Of a stretch of 64,000 nucleotides of DNA, positions 37,221 through 45,898 are shown one piece after another; the first letter of the stretch is position 1, and each line of letters starts with the position of its first letter. The translations under genes were made by a program, and so were the position numbers. Where the stretch lies: assembly GCF_019668485.1 (NCBI RefSeq), contig NZ_AP024619.1:1053001-1117000 (forward strand). Reading direction: 5' to 3'. The notes below the pieces were generated by a model. The model was not told where the DNA came from and searched no databases. It saw nothing but the letters and a program-made list of their open reading frames with translations. This DNA comes from Gelria sp. Kuro-4. GTDB lineage: Bacteria > Bacillota > DTU030 > DUMP01.

Positions 37221-38891
37221 CTACTCCCCGGACCTGAGGACGGCCCCCGTGCTGGCGGAGGACACCAGGAGCGCGTAGCGGTAGAGGTATCCCGACTTCA
37301 CCTTGGGCTCCGGTGCCTGCCAGGTGGCACGGCGGCGGGCCAGCTCCTCTTGACTCAGCTTGACATCCAGGCGCCGCTCCGGGATGTTGATGCTCACAAT
37401 GTCCCCCTCCGCCAGCAGCGCAATGGGCCCGCCCTCCTGCGCCTCCGGCGAAACGTGGCCGATGCTGGCGCCGCGGCTGGCACCGGAGAAACGCCCGTCG
37501 GTAATGAGCGCCACGTCCTTGTCCAGGCCGATCCCGGCGATGGCGGCGGTGGGGTTCAGCATCTCGCGCATGCCCGGCCCGCCCTTCGGCCCTTCGTAGC
37601 GGATCACCACCACGTCACCCTTCTGGATGCGCCGGCCCAAGATGGCCTCGATGGCCTCTTCCTCCGAGTTGAACACGCGCGCCGGGCCTTCGTGCACCAG
37701 CATCTCCGGGGCCACGGCGGCTTCTTTCACCACTGCGCCGTCCGGCGCCAGGTTGCCGTGCAGGATGGCGATACCGCCGGTGGTGCGGTGCGGGTTCGTG
37801 AGCGGGCGGATCACCTCGGGCCTGAGCACCTTGGCCCCGGCGATGCGCCGGCCCACGGTTTCGCCGGAGACGGTAAGGCACTCGGTGTGGATGAGGCCGA
37901 GTTCCTTCAGCTCCGCCATGATCGCCGGCAGGCCCCCGGCCTCGTGCAGGTCCTGGATGTGGTGCGGCCCGGCGGGGCTCAGGCTGGCGAGATAAGGCGT
38001 GCGCCGGCTGATGGCATCAAAGGTGGCCAGGTCCAGCTTCACTTTGGCCTCGCGCGCGATGGCCGGCAGGTGTAGCACGGTGTTGGTGGAGCCGCCCACC
38101 GCCATGTCCACGGCGATGGCGTTCTCAAAGGCTGCGCGCGTCAGGATGTCGCGCGGGCGGATGTTTTGCTGCACCAGCTCCACCACCCGCATCCCGGCGC
38201 GCTTGGCGAGGGCGGTGCGGGCGCCGGAGAAGGCGGCCGGCAGGGTGCCGTTGCCGGTAAGGCCCATGCCCAGCACCTCGGTGAGGCAGTTCATGGTGTT
38301 GGCGGTGAACATGCCGGCGCAGGAACCGCAGCCGGGGCAGGCGGCGTGTTCCATGGCGGTAAGCTCGGCGGCGGTGATACGCCCTGCCTCCAGTGCCCCG
38401 GCGGCTTCGAACATCTGCGTCACGCTGATGTCCCGGCCCTGCCAGCGTCCGGCCAGCATCGGCCCGCCCGAGACCACCACTGCCGGTAGGTTAAGCCGGG
38501 CTGCGGCCATCAGCATGGCGGGGACGATCTTGTCGCAGTTGGGGATAAGTACAAGCCCGTCGAATTTGTGCGCTTCCGCCATGGCTTCAATGGAGTCGGC
38601 GATGAGTTCGCGGCTGGGAAGCGGGTACTTCATGCCCGAGTGCCCCATGGCAATGCCGTCGCAGATGCCGATGGCGGGGAACTCGATGGGCGTGCCCCCG
38701 GCCGCGGCCACCCCCAGCTTCACCGCCTGAGCGATGGTATCCAGGTGCACATGGCCGGGGATGATCTCGTTCTGGGCGTTCACCACTCCGATGAGCGGGC
38801 GCTTAAGCTCTTCTTCCGTGTAACCTGCGGCGTAGAAGAGCGAGCGGTGGGCGGCCCGCGTCGGCCCCACCTTGACTTCATCACTGCGCAC
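37221..38891 (-). CDS. ilvD: Dihydroxy-acid dehydratase
   Basis: IlvD dehydrates 2,3-dihydroxy-isovalerate and -3-methylvalerate to the 2-keto acid precursors of valine, leucine and isoleucine. The 556-residue protein contains [25 protein letters not shown] (Cys119) and [17 protein letters not shown] (Cys185, 188, 191), with Cys119 and Cys191 candidate iron-sulfur ligands. The GTG start follows GGGAGGGAGGAG. It is preceded by a T-box and followed by dctPQM; no other ilv genes are in view. Confidence 0.96.
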   Translation of the reverse strand: MRSDEVKVGPTRAAHRSLFYAAGYTEEELKRPLIGVVNAQNEIIPGHVHLDTIAQAVKLGVAAAGGTPIEFPAIGICDGIAMGHSGMKYPLPSRELIADSIEAMAEAHKFDGLVLIPNCDKIVPAMLMAAARLNLPAVVVSGGPMLAGRWQGRDISVTQMFEAAGALEAGRITAAELTAMEHAACPGCGSCAGMFTANTMNCLTEVLGMGLTGNGTLPAAFSGARTALAKRAGMRVVELVQQNIRPRDILTRAAFENAIAVDMAVGGSTNTVLHLPAIAREAKVKLDLATFDAISRRTPYLASLSPAGPHHIQDLHEAGGLPAIMAELKELGLIHTECLTVSGETVGRRIAGAKVLRPEVIRPLTNPHRTTGGIAILHGNLAPDGAVVKEAAVAPEMLVHEGPARVFNSEEEAIEAILGRRIQKGDVVVIRYEGPKGGPGMREMLNPTAAIAGIGLDKDVALITDGRFSGASRGASIGHVSPEAQEGGPIALLAEGDIVSINIPERRLDVKLSQEELARRRATWQAPEPKVKSGYLYRYALLVSSASTGAVLRSGE

Positions 38892-38939
38892 TTGTTTCTC
38901 CTCCCTCCCGAGTAGTACAAAACCCCATTCCTTACCTTC

Positions 38940-38980
38940 AACCTATTCGCTTCTTTCCAAGAATTACCTACAAATAGGTT
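38940..38980 (-). other. Inverted repeat between T-box terminator and ilvD
   Basis: AACCTATT and AATAGGTT form an 8-bp perfect inverted repeat separated by 25 nt, just downstream of the T-box terminator in the ilvD leader. Its loop contains TAGGTAATTCTTGG. It is not part of the standard T-box and may be a binding site or mRNA hairpin. Confidence 0.45.
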
Positions 38981-38981
38981 A

Positions 38982-39012
38982 TAAAAATATCCCCTACCTT
39001 AAGGTAAGGGAC
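38982..39012 (-). terminator. T-box terminator of ilvD
   Basis: On the minus strand TCCCTTACC, loop TTAA and GGTAGGGGA form a 9-bp stem (one G-T pair) followed by TATTTTTAT. It lies directly after the T-box antiterminator sequence, as expected for transcription attenuation. Confidence 0.9.
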
Positions 39013-39251
39013 GGAGTTTCTACCGTGGTACCACCCTCGTTCGCCGCAGCGGCCTCACCGAGACGGGTAGAGTATACCCATCTCCAGGGGATAACGGCCC
39101 CGGCCGTCTGCCCTTACCGGCGCAAGCTTTCAGGGTAGCCGCTCCAGGATGATCTTTCAGGCCGGCCCAGGCACCGGGTTGCACCAAGCCCCGGCTCTCT
39201 CCAGCCGCGGCAGGCCTTACTTTTCCCTTCCTCGCGGTTGGCGTTATATTG
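39013..39251 (-). promoter_or_regulatory. T-box riboswitch upstream of ilvD, probable Ile specifier
   Basis: The minus strand has the T-box sequence AGGGTGGTACCACGG at 39037-39023, a match to the invariant antiterminator element that binds uncharged tRNA. A Stem I of about 100 nt lies upstream, with AGTA on the 5' side and GAAAGATCA on the 3' side of the presumed specifier loop. ATC (39153-39151) is the best candidate specifier, which suits isoleucine control of ilvD. The specifier assignment was made by eye and needs a covariance alignment. Confidence 0.88.
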
Positions 39252-39257
39252 CCTCCC

Positions 39258-39286
39258 ATTATAATCACTCTTGCGACCGTTGTAAA
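39258..39286 (-). promoter_or_regulatory. Promoter of the ilvD T-box transcript
   Basis: On the minus strand TTTACA (39286-39281) and TATAAT (39263-39258) are 17 bp apart, giving a start near 39251 and a leader of about 360 nt. Confidence 0.8.
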
Positions 39287-39330
39287 GAGAAAGTTGTCGC
39301 CGAGAAACTGCCCCCGGCTCGGCCGCAACG

Positions 39331-39339
39331 TGCTATAAT
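39331..39339 (+). promoter_or_regulatory. Extended -10 promoter for arginase operon
   Basis: TGCTATAAT is an extended -10 element about 43 nt upstream of the arginase start. No good -35 hexamer is visible at 17 bp. The promoter is divergent from that of ilvD. Confidence 0.5.
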
Positions 39340-39381
39340 CTGGATGAAGGGGAACAATAAAGGCAAAAAGGGGGAGCCACC

Positions 39382-40272
39382 TTGCGCGTACAGATCATCG
39401 GCGTGCCGCAGGACCTGGGAGCGAACCGGCGCGGTGTGGACATGGGGCCGAGCGCCATCCGTTATGCCGGCGTGCGGGAGCGCCTGGAGAGCCTGGGCTA
39501 CACCGTGCAGGACCGGGGGAATATCCCTGTCTCCCTGCGCGACGAGCGAACAGCAGGGGATACGCGGCTGCGCTACCTGCCCGAGATCCAGCAGACGAGC
39601 GAGCTTTTGGCGCAAACGGTCCGGGAGGCGGTGGAAGCGGGGGACCTCCCGCTGGTGCTGGGCGGGGACCACAGCATTGCCATCGGCACCCTGGCCGGGG
39701 TGGCGGCGGTGAAAGAATGCGGTGTGATCTGGATCGATGCCCACGGCGATTTCAACACGCCGGAGACCACCGCCAGCGGTAACATCCACGGGATGCCCCT
39801 GGCCGCGTCCTTGGGTCGCGGTGACGAGCGGCTGGTGAGCTGCGGCGGTTTTGTGGCGAAGGCCAAGGAGAAGAACGTGGCCCTCATCGGGGCGCGGGAC
39901 CTCGATCCCGAGGAACGCGATGCCCTGCGTCGTTCCCGCATCTCGGTATTCACCATGCAGGACATCGATGAGATGGGCATGAAGCGGGTGATGCAGCAGG
40001 CTGTTGCGGCGGCGCTCGACGGCACGGAGGGAATCGCCGTGAGCCTGGACATGGATGCCCTCGACCCTTTGGAGGCGCCGGGGGTAGGGACGCCGGTGCG
40101 GGGCGGCCTGACGTACCGCGAGGCGCACCTGGCCATGGAGCTCATCGCCGAGACGGGAGCGCTCCTGTCGCTCGAGGTGGTCGAGGTGAACCCGATTCTG
40201 GACTACCGCAACCAGACGGCGGAACTGGCGGTGGAACTCATCGCCTCGGCCTTGGGCAAAAAGATCATCTGA
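39382..40272 (+). CDS. rocF: Arginase
   Basis: Arginase hydrolyses arginine to ornithine and urea using two manganese ions. The 296-residue protein has the ureohydrolase motifs GGDHS (His97), DAHGD (Asp119, His121, Asp123) and SLDMDALDP (Asp223, Asp225). GNIHGMPLAASLG and the C-terminal SLEVVEVNPILD fit arginase better than agmatinase. The TTG start lies behind AAAGGGGGAGCC. An AMMECR1/MEMO gene follows 12 nt later on the same strand; the link is unexplained. Confidence 0.88.
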   Translation: MRVQIIGVPQDLGANRRGVDMGPSAIRYAGVRERLESLGYTVQDRGNIPVSLRDERTAGDTRLRYLPEIQQTSELLAQTVREAVEAGDLPLVLGGDHSIAIGTLAGVAAVKECGVIWIDAHGDFNTPETTASGNIHGMPLAASLGRGDERLVSCGGFVAKAKEKNVALIGARDLDPEERDALRRSRISVFTMQDIDEMGMKRVMQQAVAAALDGTEGIAVSLDMDALDPLEAPGVGTPVRGGLTYREAHLAMELIAETGALLSLEVVEVNPILDYRNQTAELAVELIASALGKKII

Positions 40273-40284
40273 GGGGGCTTTGTT

Positions 40285-41688
40285 GTGGGCGTTGTCTGGG
40301 CGGGGATTGCCCCTCATCCACCCATTATCGTGCCGGAGGTAGGCGGCGCGGAGGTCGAGAAGGTGACGGCCACCTGTAGTGCCATGCGCCGGCTGGCGGC
40401 GGATCTCAAGGCGGCGGCGCCGGAGACGGTGGTGATCACCAGCCCGCACGGGCCGGTTTTTAGAGATGCGGTGGCGGTGTCGCTGCTGCCGGAGCTTACG
40501 GGCGGCCTGGCCGCTTTTGGTGCGCCTCAGGTGCAGGTTACGCGCGGCAATGACCTGGAGCTGGCCCGGACGATTATGGCGGAAGGCGGGGAGCTGAAGG
40601 TGCCCGTGGTGGGCCTGGGTAGAGAGGAGGTGCGCCGCTGGCGGGCCGGGGAGGAGCTCGACCACGGGGTGCTGGTGCCGTTTTACTACCTGGCGCACGC
40701 CGGCGTTGCGGCGCACCTGGTGTGGGTGGGGATGTCGTTTTTACCCCCGGAGGAGCTGTACGCCTTCGGTGTGGCGGTGGCGCGGGCCGCGGAGAAGTGC
40801 GGGCGGCGGGTGGCTTTCCTGGCCAGCGGCGACCTCTCGCACCGCCTCACGCGTGAGGCCCCGGCGGGGTACCACCCTGAGGCGGCGCGCTTCGACGCGC
40901 TGTTGGTACAAAAGGTGCGGGAAGGGGACCTGGAAGGCCTGCTCAAACTCGATCCGGCCCTGGCGGAGAAGGCGGGCGAGTGCGGCTGGCGCAGCTTCAT
41001 GATGATGGCCGGTGCCCTGGACGGGCGCGTGGTAAGCCCGGAGGTGCTCTCGTACGAGGGCCCCTTCGGCGTGGGCTACCTGGTGGCGAAGCTCGTTCCC
41101 GGCGCGGCGCTGCCGGAGCTCAGGCGCCTTCAGCGCCTGCGCGGCGCCCGGGAGCGGGCGGTGGAGGAGCGGCGGGCCCACGAGAGTGTCTTTGTGCGCC
41201 TGGCCCGCAAGAGCCTTGAGCATTACGTGCGCACGGGAAAACGCCTGCCGGTGCCCGCGCCGCTGCCGCCGGAGCTGGCCGGCCGGGCGGGAGCCTTCGT
41301 TTCGCTGAAGAAGCACGGGCAGCTGCGGGGCTGCATCGGCACCACCGGCCCCACGCAGCCCACGCTGGCGGAGGAGATCATCGAGAACGCCATCAGCGCC
41401 GGCACCCGCGACCCGCGCTTCTGGCCGGTGCAGGCGGAGGAACTTCCCGAAATCACCTACTCGGTGGATGTCTTGAGCGAGCCGGAGCCGGTAAAAGGGC
41501 TTCAGGATCTGGACCCGAAACGCTACGGTATCATCGTGCGGGCGCGCGGGCGGAGCGGCCTGCTCCTTCCCGACCTGGAAGGGATCGACACGGCGGAGGA
41601 GCAGGTGGCCATCGCCAAGCAGAAGGCCGGGCTGGGACCGGGCGACAAGGTGAGCCTGGAGCGGTTTGAGGTGAAGAGGTACTACTGA
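40285..41688 (+). CDS. AmmeMemoRadiSam system proteins B and A fused (MEMO-like plus AMMECR1)
   Basis: The N-terminal 275 or so residues are a MEMO/LigB-like domain: APHPP (His11), SPHGP (His55) and SGDLSH match the positions of metal ligands in class III extradiol dioxygenase folds. Residues from about 290 to 467 are an AMMECR1 domain, with SLKKHGQLRGCIGTT (Cys350), ISAGTRDPRFWPVQAEEL and DTAEEQVAIAKQKAGL. Both families and a radical SAM protein occur together across bacteria and archaea; their function is unknown. Here A and B are one 467-residue polypeptide. The GTG start (40285) follows GAGGGGGC. The stop overlaps the radical SAM start by one base. Confidence 0.88.
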   Translation: MGVVWAGIAPHPPIIVPEVGGAEVEKVTATCSAMRRLAADLKAAAPETVVITSPHGPVFRDAVAVSLLPELTGGLAAFGAPQVQVTRGNDLELARTIMAEGGELKVPVVGLGREEVRRWRAGEELDHGVLVPFYYLAHAGVAAHLVWVGMSFLPPEELYAFGVAVARAAEKCGRRVAFLASGDLSHRLTREAPAGYHPEAARFDALLVQKVREGDLEGLLKLDPALAEKAGECGWRSFMMMAGALDGRVVSPEVLSYEGPFGVGYLVAKLVPGAALPELRRLQRLRGARERAVEERRAHESVFVRLARKSLEHYVRTGKRLPVPAPLPPELAGRAGAFVSLKKHGQLRGCIGTTGPTQPTLAEEIIENAISAGTRDPRFWPVQAEELPEITYSVDVLSEPEPVKGLQDLDPKRYGIIVRARGRSGLLLPDLEGIDTAEEQVAIAKQKAGLGPGDKVSLERFEVKRYY

Positions 41689-42680
41689 TGAAAGAAGCGC
41701 TTTACTGGCACAAGCTGGAAGGGGATAGGGTTCAGTGTGAGCTGTGCCCGCAGGACTGCCGCATTGCGCCCGGGCGGGCCGGCGCCTGCCGCGTGCGCCG
41801 GAATAAAGCCGGGGTGCTCTACGCCACCAACTACGCCCGCGTCAGCTCTGTGGCCCTCGACCCGGTGGAGAAAAAGCCCCTCTATCACTTTTACCCCGGC
41901 CGCACCGTCCTCTCCCTCGGCACCATCGGCTGCAACCTTAAGTGCAGCTTTTGCCAGAACTGGGAGATCGCCCAGGAGGACGCCCCCACGCGCGGGCTCG
42001 GGCCGGAGCAGGCGGTGGCCCTGGCCCGGCGCGAAGGAGGCGGCTGCATCGGTATCGCCTACACCTACTCCGAGCCCCTCATGTGGTACGAGTACGTCCT
42101 CGATACCGCGCGCCCGGCGCGGGAGGCGGGCCTCAAGAATGTGCTGGTGACGAACGGCTTTATCCAGCCCGAGCCCCTGGAAGCGCTTTTGCCCTTTATT
42201 GATGCTTTGAACATCGACGTCAAGGCTTTTACCGGCGACTACTACCGCCGGGTGTGTCACGGCGGCCTGGAGCCGGTGCTCAAAACCGTGGAGACGGCGG
42301 TGCGTGCCGGCTGCCACGTGGAGCTTACCACCCTCCTCGTGCCCGGCCTTAACGACGCGCCCGACGAGATCCGTGCCCTGGTAAGCTGGATAGCGGGACT
42401 TGCGCCCACCATCCCACTTCACCTTACGCGCTACTACCCGCAGTACAAAATGGAGCTTCCCCCCACTCCCCTGGCCACGCTGGAACGCGCCTGGGAAATC
42501 GCCCGGGAGAAGCTCGCCTACGTCTACATCGGCAATGCCCTTACCGAAAAGGGGCAGAACACGTACTGCCCCGGCTGCGGGGCGCTGCTCATCGAACGCC
42601 GCGGCTTCAGCGCCCGGCCGACCGGCCTTGAGCACCGCCGCTGCCGCGCCTGCGGCCGGGTGACGGAAGTCACCTGCTGA
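41688..42680 (+). CDS. AmmeMemoRadiSam system radical SAM enzyme
   Basis: The 330-residue protein has the radical SAM cluster motif CNLKCSFCQ with Cys82, Cys86 and Cys89, and resembles pyruvate-formate-lyase activating enzymes. Extra cysteines stand before it (Cys17, 20, 24, 34), and the C-terminus has a zinc-ribbon-like pair CPGCG and CRACG. It is translationally coupled to the MEMO-AMMECR1 fusion. Substrate and product are unknown; coupling implies a shared reaction or protein modification. The 121-nt convergent gap after it (42681-42801) holds no gene. Confidence 0.9.
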   Translation: MKEALYWHKLEGDRVQCELCPQDCRIAPGRAGACRVRRNKAGVLYATNYARVSSVALDPVEKKPLYHFYPGRTVLSLGTIGCNLKCSFCQNWEIAQEDAPTRGLGPEQAVALARREGGGCIGIAYTYSEPLMWYEYVLDTARPAREAGLKNVLVTNGFIQPEPLEALLPFIDALNIDVKAFTGDYYRRVCHGGLEPVLKTVETAVRAGCHVELTTLLVPGLNDAPDEIRALVSWIAGLAPTIPLHLTRYYPQYKMELPPTPLATLERAWEIAREKLAYVYIGNALTEKGQNTYCPGCGALLIERRGFSARPTGLEHRRCRACGRVTEVTC

Positions 42681-42801
42681 CCCGGACCTACACTGCTGCT
42701 CGCTCTGGCCTGGGTTTGAGAACGCGCTTCAACAGCGTTTCCGGTTAAGGAAATGCGCCGAAAAACCAATCTTTTCTTGTTCTATCCTTCGACGGCCGTT
42801 G

Positions 42802-43461
42802 TTAACCACGTCCGGCAGGTCTTCCTCCTGCGAGATCAAGAAAGTTCTTCAGGACCCGCGCGGTGAGGCCCCAGATAACGCGGCCCTCGACCTCGTAAAA
42901 GACCTCGGGCAGGAGGCCGGTGCGCCAGGGATAGGCGCGGCCGTGGGGGATCTTGGCGAAGGGGAAATCGGCCGGCGGCACGGCCTCTACGGAGACGAAG
43001 TGGGTCGCGGGCGTAAGGGCGCGCAGCTTGATCAGCGGCAGGGTGAATACCTCCGCCACCTCGGCGGGATTGGGCCGGAACTCGCCGGCAGGACGGATTT
43101 CCCCCACAAAAGGATAAAGGAAAAGGTTGAACGGCGTAATTATGTAATCCAGTTCGCCCCACACGGTAATTGCCTGCCGGGTAAGGCCCAGCTCCTCGGC
43201 CGTTTCCCGGCAGGCGGTTTCTTTTTCGTCGGCATCGCCTTCCTCCACCCGGCCGCCGGGAAAGCAGATTTCGCCCGGCTGGCGGGACAGGCGCGCCGCC
43301 CGCACTTCAAAGAGCACCTGCCAGGCGCCCTCGCTATCTTTAAGGAGCGGCAGCAGCACCGCCGAGCGCGTGTACAGCCCGGCATCCAGCAGCTGCCGGC
43401 GCCGGCCCCGGAAGCGTGCCGCGAGGTCGTCATGGCTCAGCCGTTCCGACAGGGTTATCAC
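42802..43461 (-). CDS. Nudix hydrolase, CoA pyrophosphatase-like
   Basis: The 219-residue protein has a complete Nudix box, from GGRVEEGDADEKETACRE to TAEELG, that binds Mg and cleaves nucleoside diphosphate linkages. The preceding SRQPGEICFPGG and the LLPLLKD segment fit the NudL/CoA diphosphatase subgroup (coenzyme A to phosphopantetheine and 3',5'-ADP). The GTG start overlaps the Shine-Dalgarno AAGGAG, which is unusual; no better in-frame start is visible. It follows the FtsA-like gene after 63 nt containing a CGGCCTG/CAGGCCG hairpin without a T-run. Confidence 0.85.
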   Translation of the reverse strand: MITLSERLSHDDLAARFRGRRRQLLDAGLYTRSAVLLPLLKDSEGAWQVLFEVRAARLSRQPGEICFPGGRVEEGDADEKETACRETAEELGLTRQAITVWGELDYIITPFNLFLYPFVGEIRPAGEFRPNPAEVAEVFTLPLIKLRALTPATHFVSVEAVPPADFPFAKIPHGRAYPWRTGLLPEVFYEVEGRVIWGLTARVLKNFLDLAGGRPAGRG

Positions 43462-43524
43462 TCCTTCTGAACCGCTGAAGATCCCGGGACGGCCTGCTTT
43501 TGCCAGGCCGGAAAAGATGTTCCA

Positions 43525-45675
43525 TTAGGCCCAACTGAGTTCCACCTTGTCCCCGTCCTTGAGCGGCGTGGTGAAGTCGGCCGGCTCGCCGTTTACGGTC
43601 ATGACGAGGCGGGCACCGGGCTGGGCGTTCTTTTTCACGTCCACCAGGGCGAAGAGGTCGCTCAAGATGGCTGTGCTGCGGCCGGGTACCAGGCTGATGG
43701 CCGCCCCGCGCGGCAAGGGGTCTTGGAGCCGTGCCGGGCGGCCGTTCACCAGGATGGTGGTGCCGCTCCCGGGCAGGTTCACCCGCTGGCCGTTGACGCT
43801 TACCGTAACAGGCGGCACCGGCGCGATGCGCCCCGCCAGGGCCATGCCCACGCTGGGAGCTGCCTCCGCCAGGGTGTAATCCAGAGCGTCACCCGGGCGC
43901 ACCAGGTCTTTCAACCCGGCTGCCCGCCCGTTGATGCTCAGGCGGCACGGGGAAAAGGGTAAAGTACAGCGCCGGCCGCCGAGCAGGAAGGGGAAATCCT
44001 CTTCTACCAGCTGTTCGGCCGGCACCCCTGCCAAAAGGAGGAGTTCACGGGCCGGCCGCTGCCATAGTATGCCCACCCGGGCGCGGTCGGGAACCGGTGT
44101 CGCCGGATCGGCCGGGAGCCCGTTTACCGTTAGGCGCGGCGGAAAAGGCGTGTCCGTCCCGTTGAGCCGGTAAAAGCGCGCGGCTCCGGCCAGGTCCCCG
44201 GCCGTGGCCTGTGCATTCCGGCCGTCGGCACCCGGCGCGAATTCCACCCGGGCACCTTCCGTAAGCGGCGTATCCAGGTCGGCCGGCTCCCCATCGACAC
44301 GAATGGTGGCCGGCTCGCCCTGCCCACCCGGAATCACGGTGAGCTCCCCATTAACCTCCACCGTGAGGGCGAGGCCCGGGCGCCCGAAGAGGCGGTTCCA
44401 GGTGGTGCCGGCCGCCAGCAGTGCCTGGGCCACCGTTTGGCCGGCCAGGTTCCAGAGGTAGACCGGCTGGCCGTTTACGCTGGCCTTAAGGAAGTGGAGC
44501 GGGCTGCCCTTCAGGGCGGTGACGGCGATGCCGATGGGTGTCACCGCCTGCGGCCCACTGAGCTTCTTTGCCTGCCCGCTCACGGCGGCAATGGTCTCGC
44601 GGCCCCGGAGGCCCACCCGGTTTTCCGGCAGCTCCAGCGCTCGGGCCAGGGCCGCGGGCAGGGTAGGGGTAAGGCTGCCGCCGCCCACCAGGAGGACGGC
44701 GTCAGGCGCGCGGCCGTTAAGGGAGAGGATTTCTGCAGCTATCTGGCCGGCCAGGTTGTCGATGGCCGGGGCCAGCTCGCGCACCACGGTGCCCGCCGCC
44801 GGCTCCTGTTTCTGGCCGAGGATATCGGTAAAGGTAACCGTGTCGGCGGTGCTGAGCTGCCGTTTTACTGCTTCCCCGGCGGTGAAATCGAGAAGAAAAC
44901 GCTGGCAGAGGGCATCGGTGATTTCGTCCCCGGCCACCGGCACCATGGCGTAGGCGTAGATGTTGCCGCGCCGCACCAGGGCGATGTCCGAGGTGCCGGC
45001 GCCAATGTCGACCAGGGCCAGGTTGAGCTGGCGCATGCCGGGGGGGATGCTCACCTCGGCGGCGGCGATCGGCTCCAGGGTGAGGCTGGCTGCCTCCAGA
45101 CCGGCCCGGCGCAGGACGGCGAACAGGCTGTCGACCACCACCCGGGGGAGGAAGGTGGCGATGAGGCTGAGGCCGATCTCACGACCGAACTGCCCCGTGA
45201 GCTCGCTGATGGGGGCGCCTTCTAGTATGTACTGGGTGACGCTGTAACCCACGCAGAAATAACCGGCGGCAGCCGCCTGCCCTTCGTTGCGGGCCAGGGA
45301 CTCCTGCGCTGCCCGGAGCGCCTCCAGCTCCAGGGCGCGCACATCGGCCGGCGTCACCTCCTGGGAGGCGCTCTTTTCCCGCTGTGCCTCCCCGCGCGCT
45401 GTCTTGAGGGCCCGGCCGGCGGCGGCCACGGCGGCCCGGGTAAGCGGGTGCTTAAGGCGCCGTTCCAGGGCCGTTTTCACCTTGCGCACTCCCTCTGCCA
45501 CTGCGGCTACGTCGTGTACCTGGCCGTCGTACATGGCGCGGCTGGTGTGCTCGAACACTTCCGCCGCGCGGATGTGAAGCCCCTTCGGGGTTTGTGCGAG
45601 AATAAGTCCCACAATGGTGCGGGTGCCGATGTCCAGGGCAAAGACTTCCTTATCAGCCGGCGTTTGTGCGGGCAT
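43525..45675 (-). CDS. FtsA/PilM-like actin-fold ATPase with repetitive C-terminus
   Basis: Residues 10-390 form an actin-like ATPase: ALDIGTRTIVG (phosphate 1), LVDIGAGTSDIALV near 221-234 (phosphate 2) and VLLVGGGSLTP near 327-336 (adenosine). It resembles FtsA, which anchors FtsZ, or PilM. After residue 395 come eight copies of a short beta-rich motif of the type VNGxP followed by TPL..G..V, at residues 400, 440, 460, 517, 580, 627, 643 and 694. FtsA proteins are normally near 400 residues, so this 716-residue form is an extended paralogue. It stands apart from any division cluster. The ATG follows GAGGTGGTCGAGG. Confidence 0.8.
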   Translation of the reverse strand: MPAQTPADKEVFALDIGTRTIVGLILAQTPKGLHIRAAEVFEHTSRAMYDGQVHDVAAVAEGVRKVKTALERRLKHPLTRAAVAAAGRALKTARGEAQREKSASQEVTPADVRALELEALRAAQESLARNEGQAAAAGYFCVGYSVTQYILEGAPISELTGQFGREIGLSLIATFLPRVVVDSLFAVLRRAGLEAASLTLEPIAAAEVSIPPGMRQLNLALVDIGAGTSDIALVRRGNIYAYAMVPVAGDEITDALCQRFLLDFTAGEAVKRQLSTADTVTFTDILGQKQEPAAGTVVRELAPAIDNLAGQIAAEILSLNGRAPDAVLLVGGGSLTPTLPAALARALELPENRVGLRGRETIAAVSGQAKKLSGPQAVTPIGIAVTALKGSPLHFLKASVNGQPVYLWNLAGQTVAQALLAAGTTWNRLFGRPGLALTVEVNGELTVIPGGQGEPATIRVDGEPADLDTPLTEGARVEFAPGADGRNAQATAGDLAGAARFYRLNGTDTPFPPRLTVNGLPADPATPVPDRARVGILWQRPARELLLLAGVPAEQLVEEDFPFLLGGRRCTLPFSPCRLSINGRAAGLKDLVRPGDALDYTLAEAAPSVGMALAGRIAPVPPVTVSVNGQRVNLPGSGTTILVNGRPARLQDPLPRGAAISLVPGRSTAILSDLFALVDVKKNAQPGARLVMTVNGEPADFTTPLKDGDKVELSWA

Positions 45676-45898
45676 GCCTCGACCACCTCATTCATCAGAT
45701 TTCGCCATCTTTCTTCCCGTTTCCTGCCGGAGAAGGTTGCGGCGGCGTATTTATGTCGCTCGTGCCGGACAGAGGTGACAACGCTGTTGCAGATATGATA
45801 AAAACCGTGAGAAGTTGATACCTGACCCCGGAGAAGGAGGAGCGGGGGGAAACGTAGTATTATTCTCGCATGTGACTACAGAGGAGGAAGGCCGGGGA

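Noticed and set aside
39382-40272. Agmatinase (speB)
   Set aside because: The IHGMP region and the C-terminal pattern fit arginase better, and no arginine decarboxylase is nearby; an agmatinase role is not fully excluded.
40285-41688. Catalytic extradiol dioxygenase function for the MEMO-like domain
   Set aside because: The fold matches LigB, but MEMO proteins are not known to be dioxygenases and there is no aromatic pathway context.
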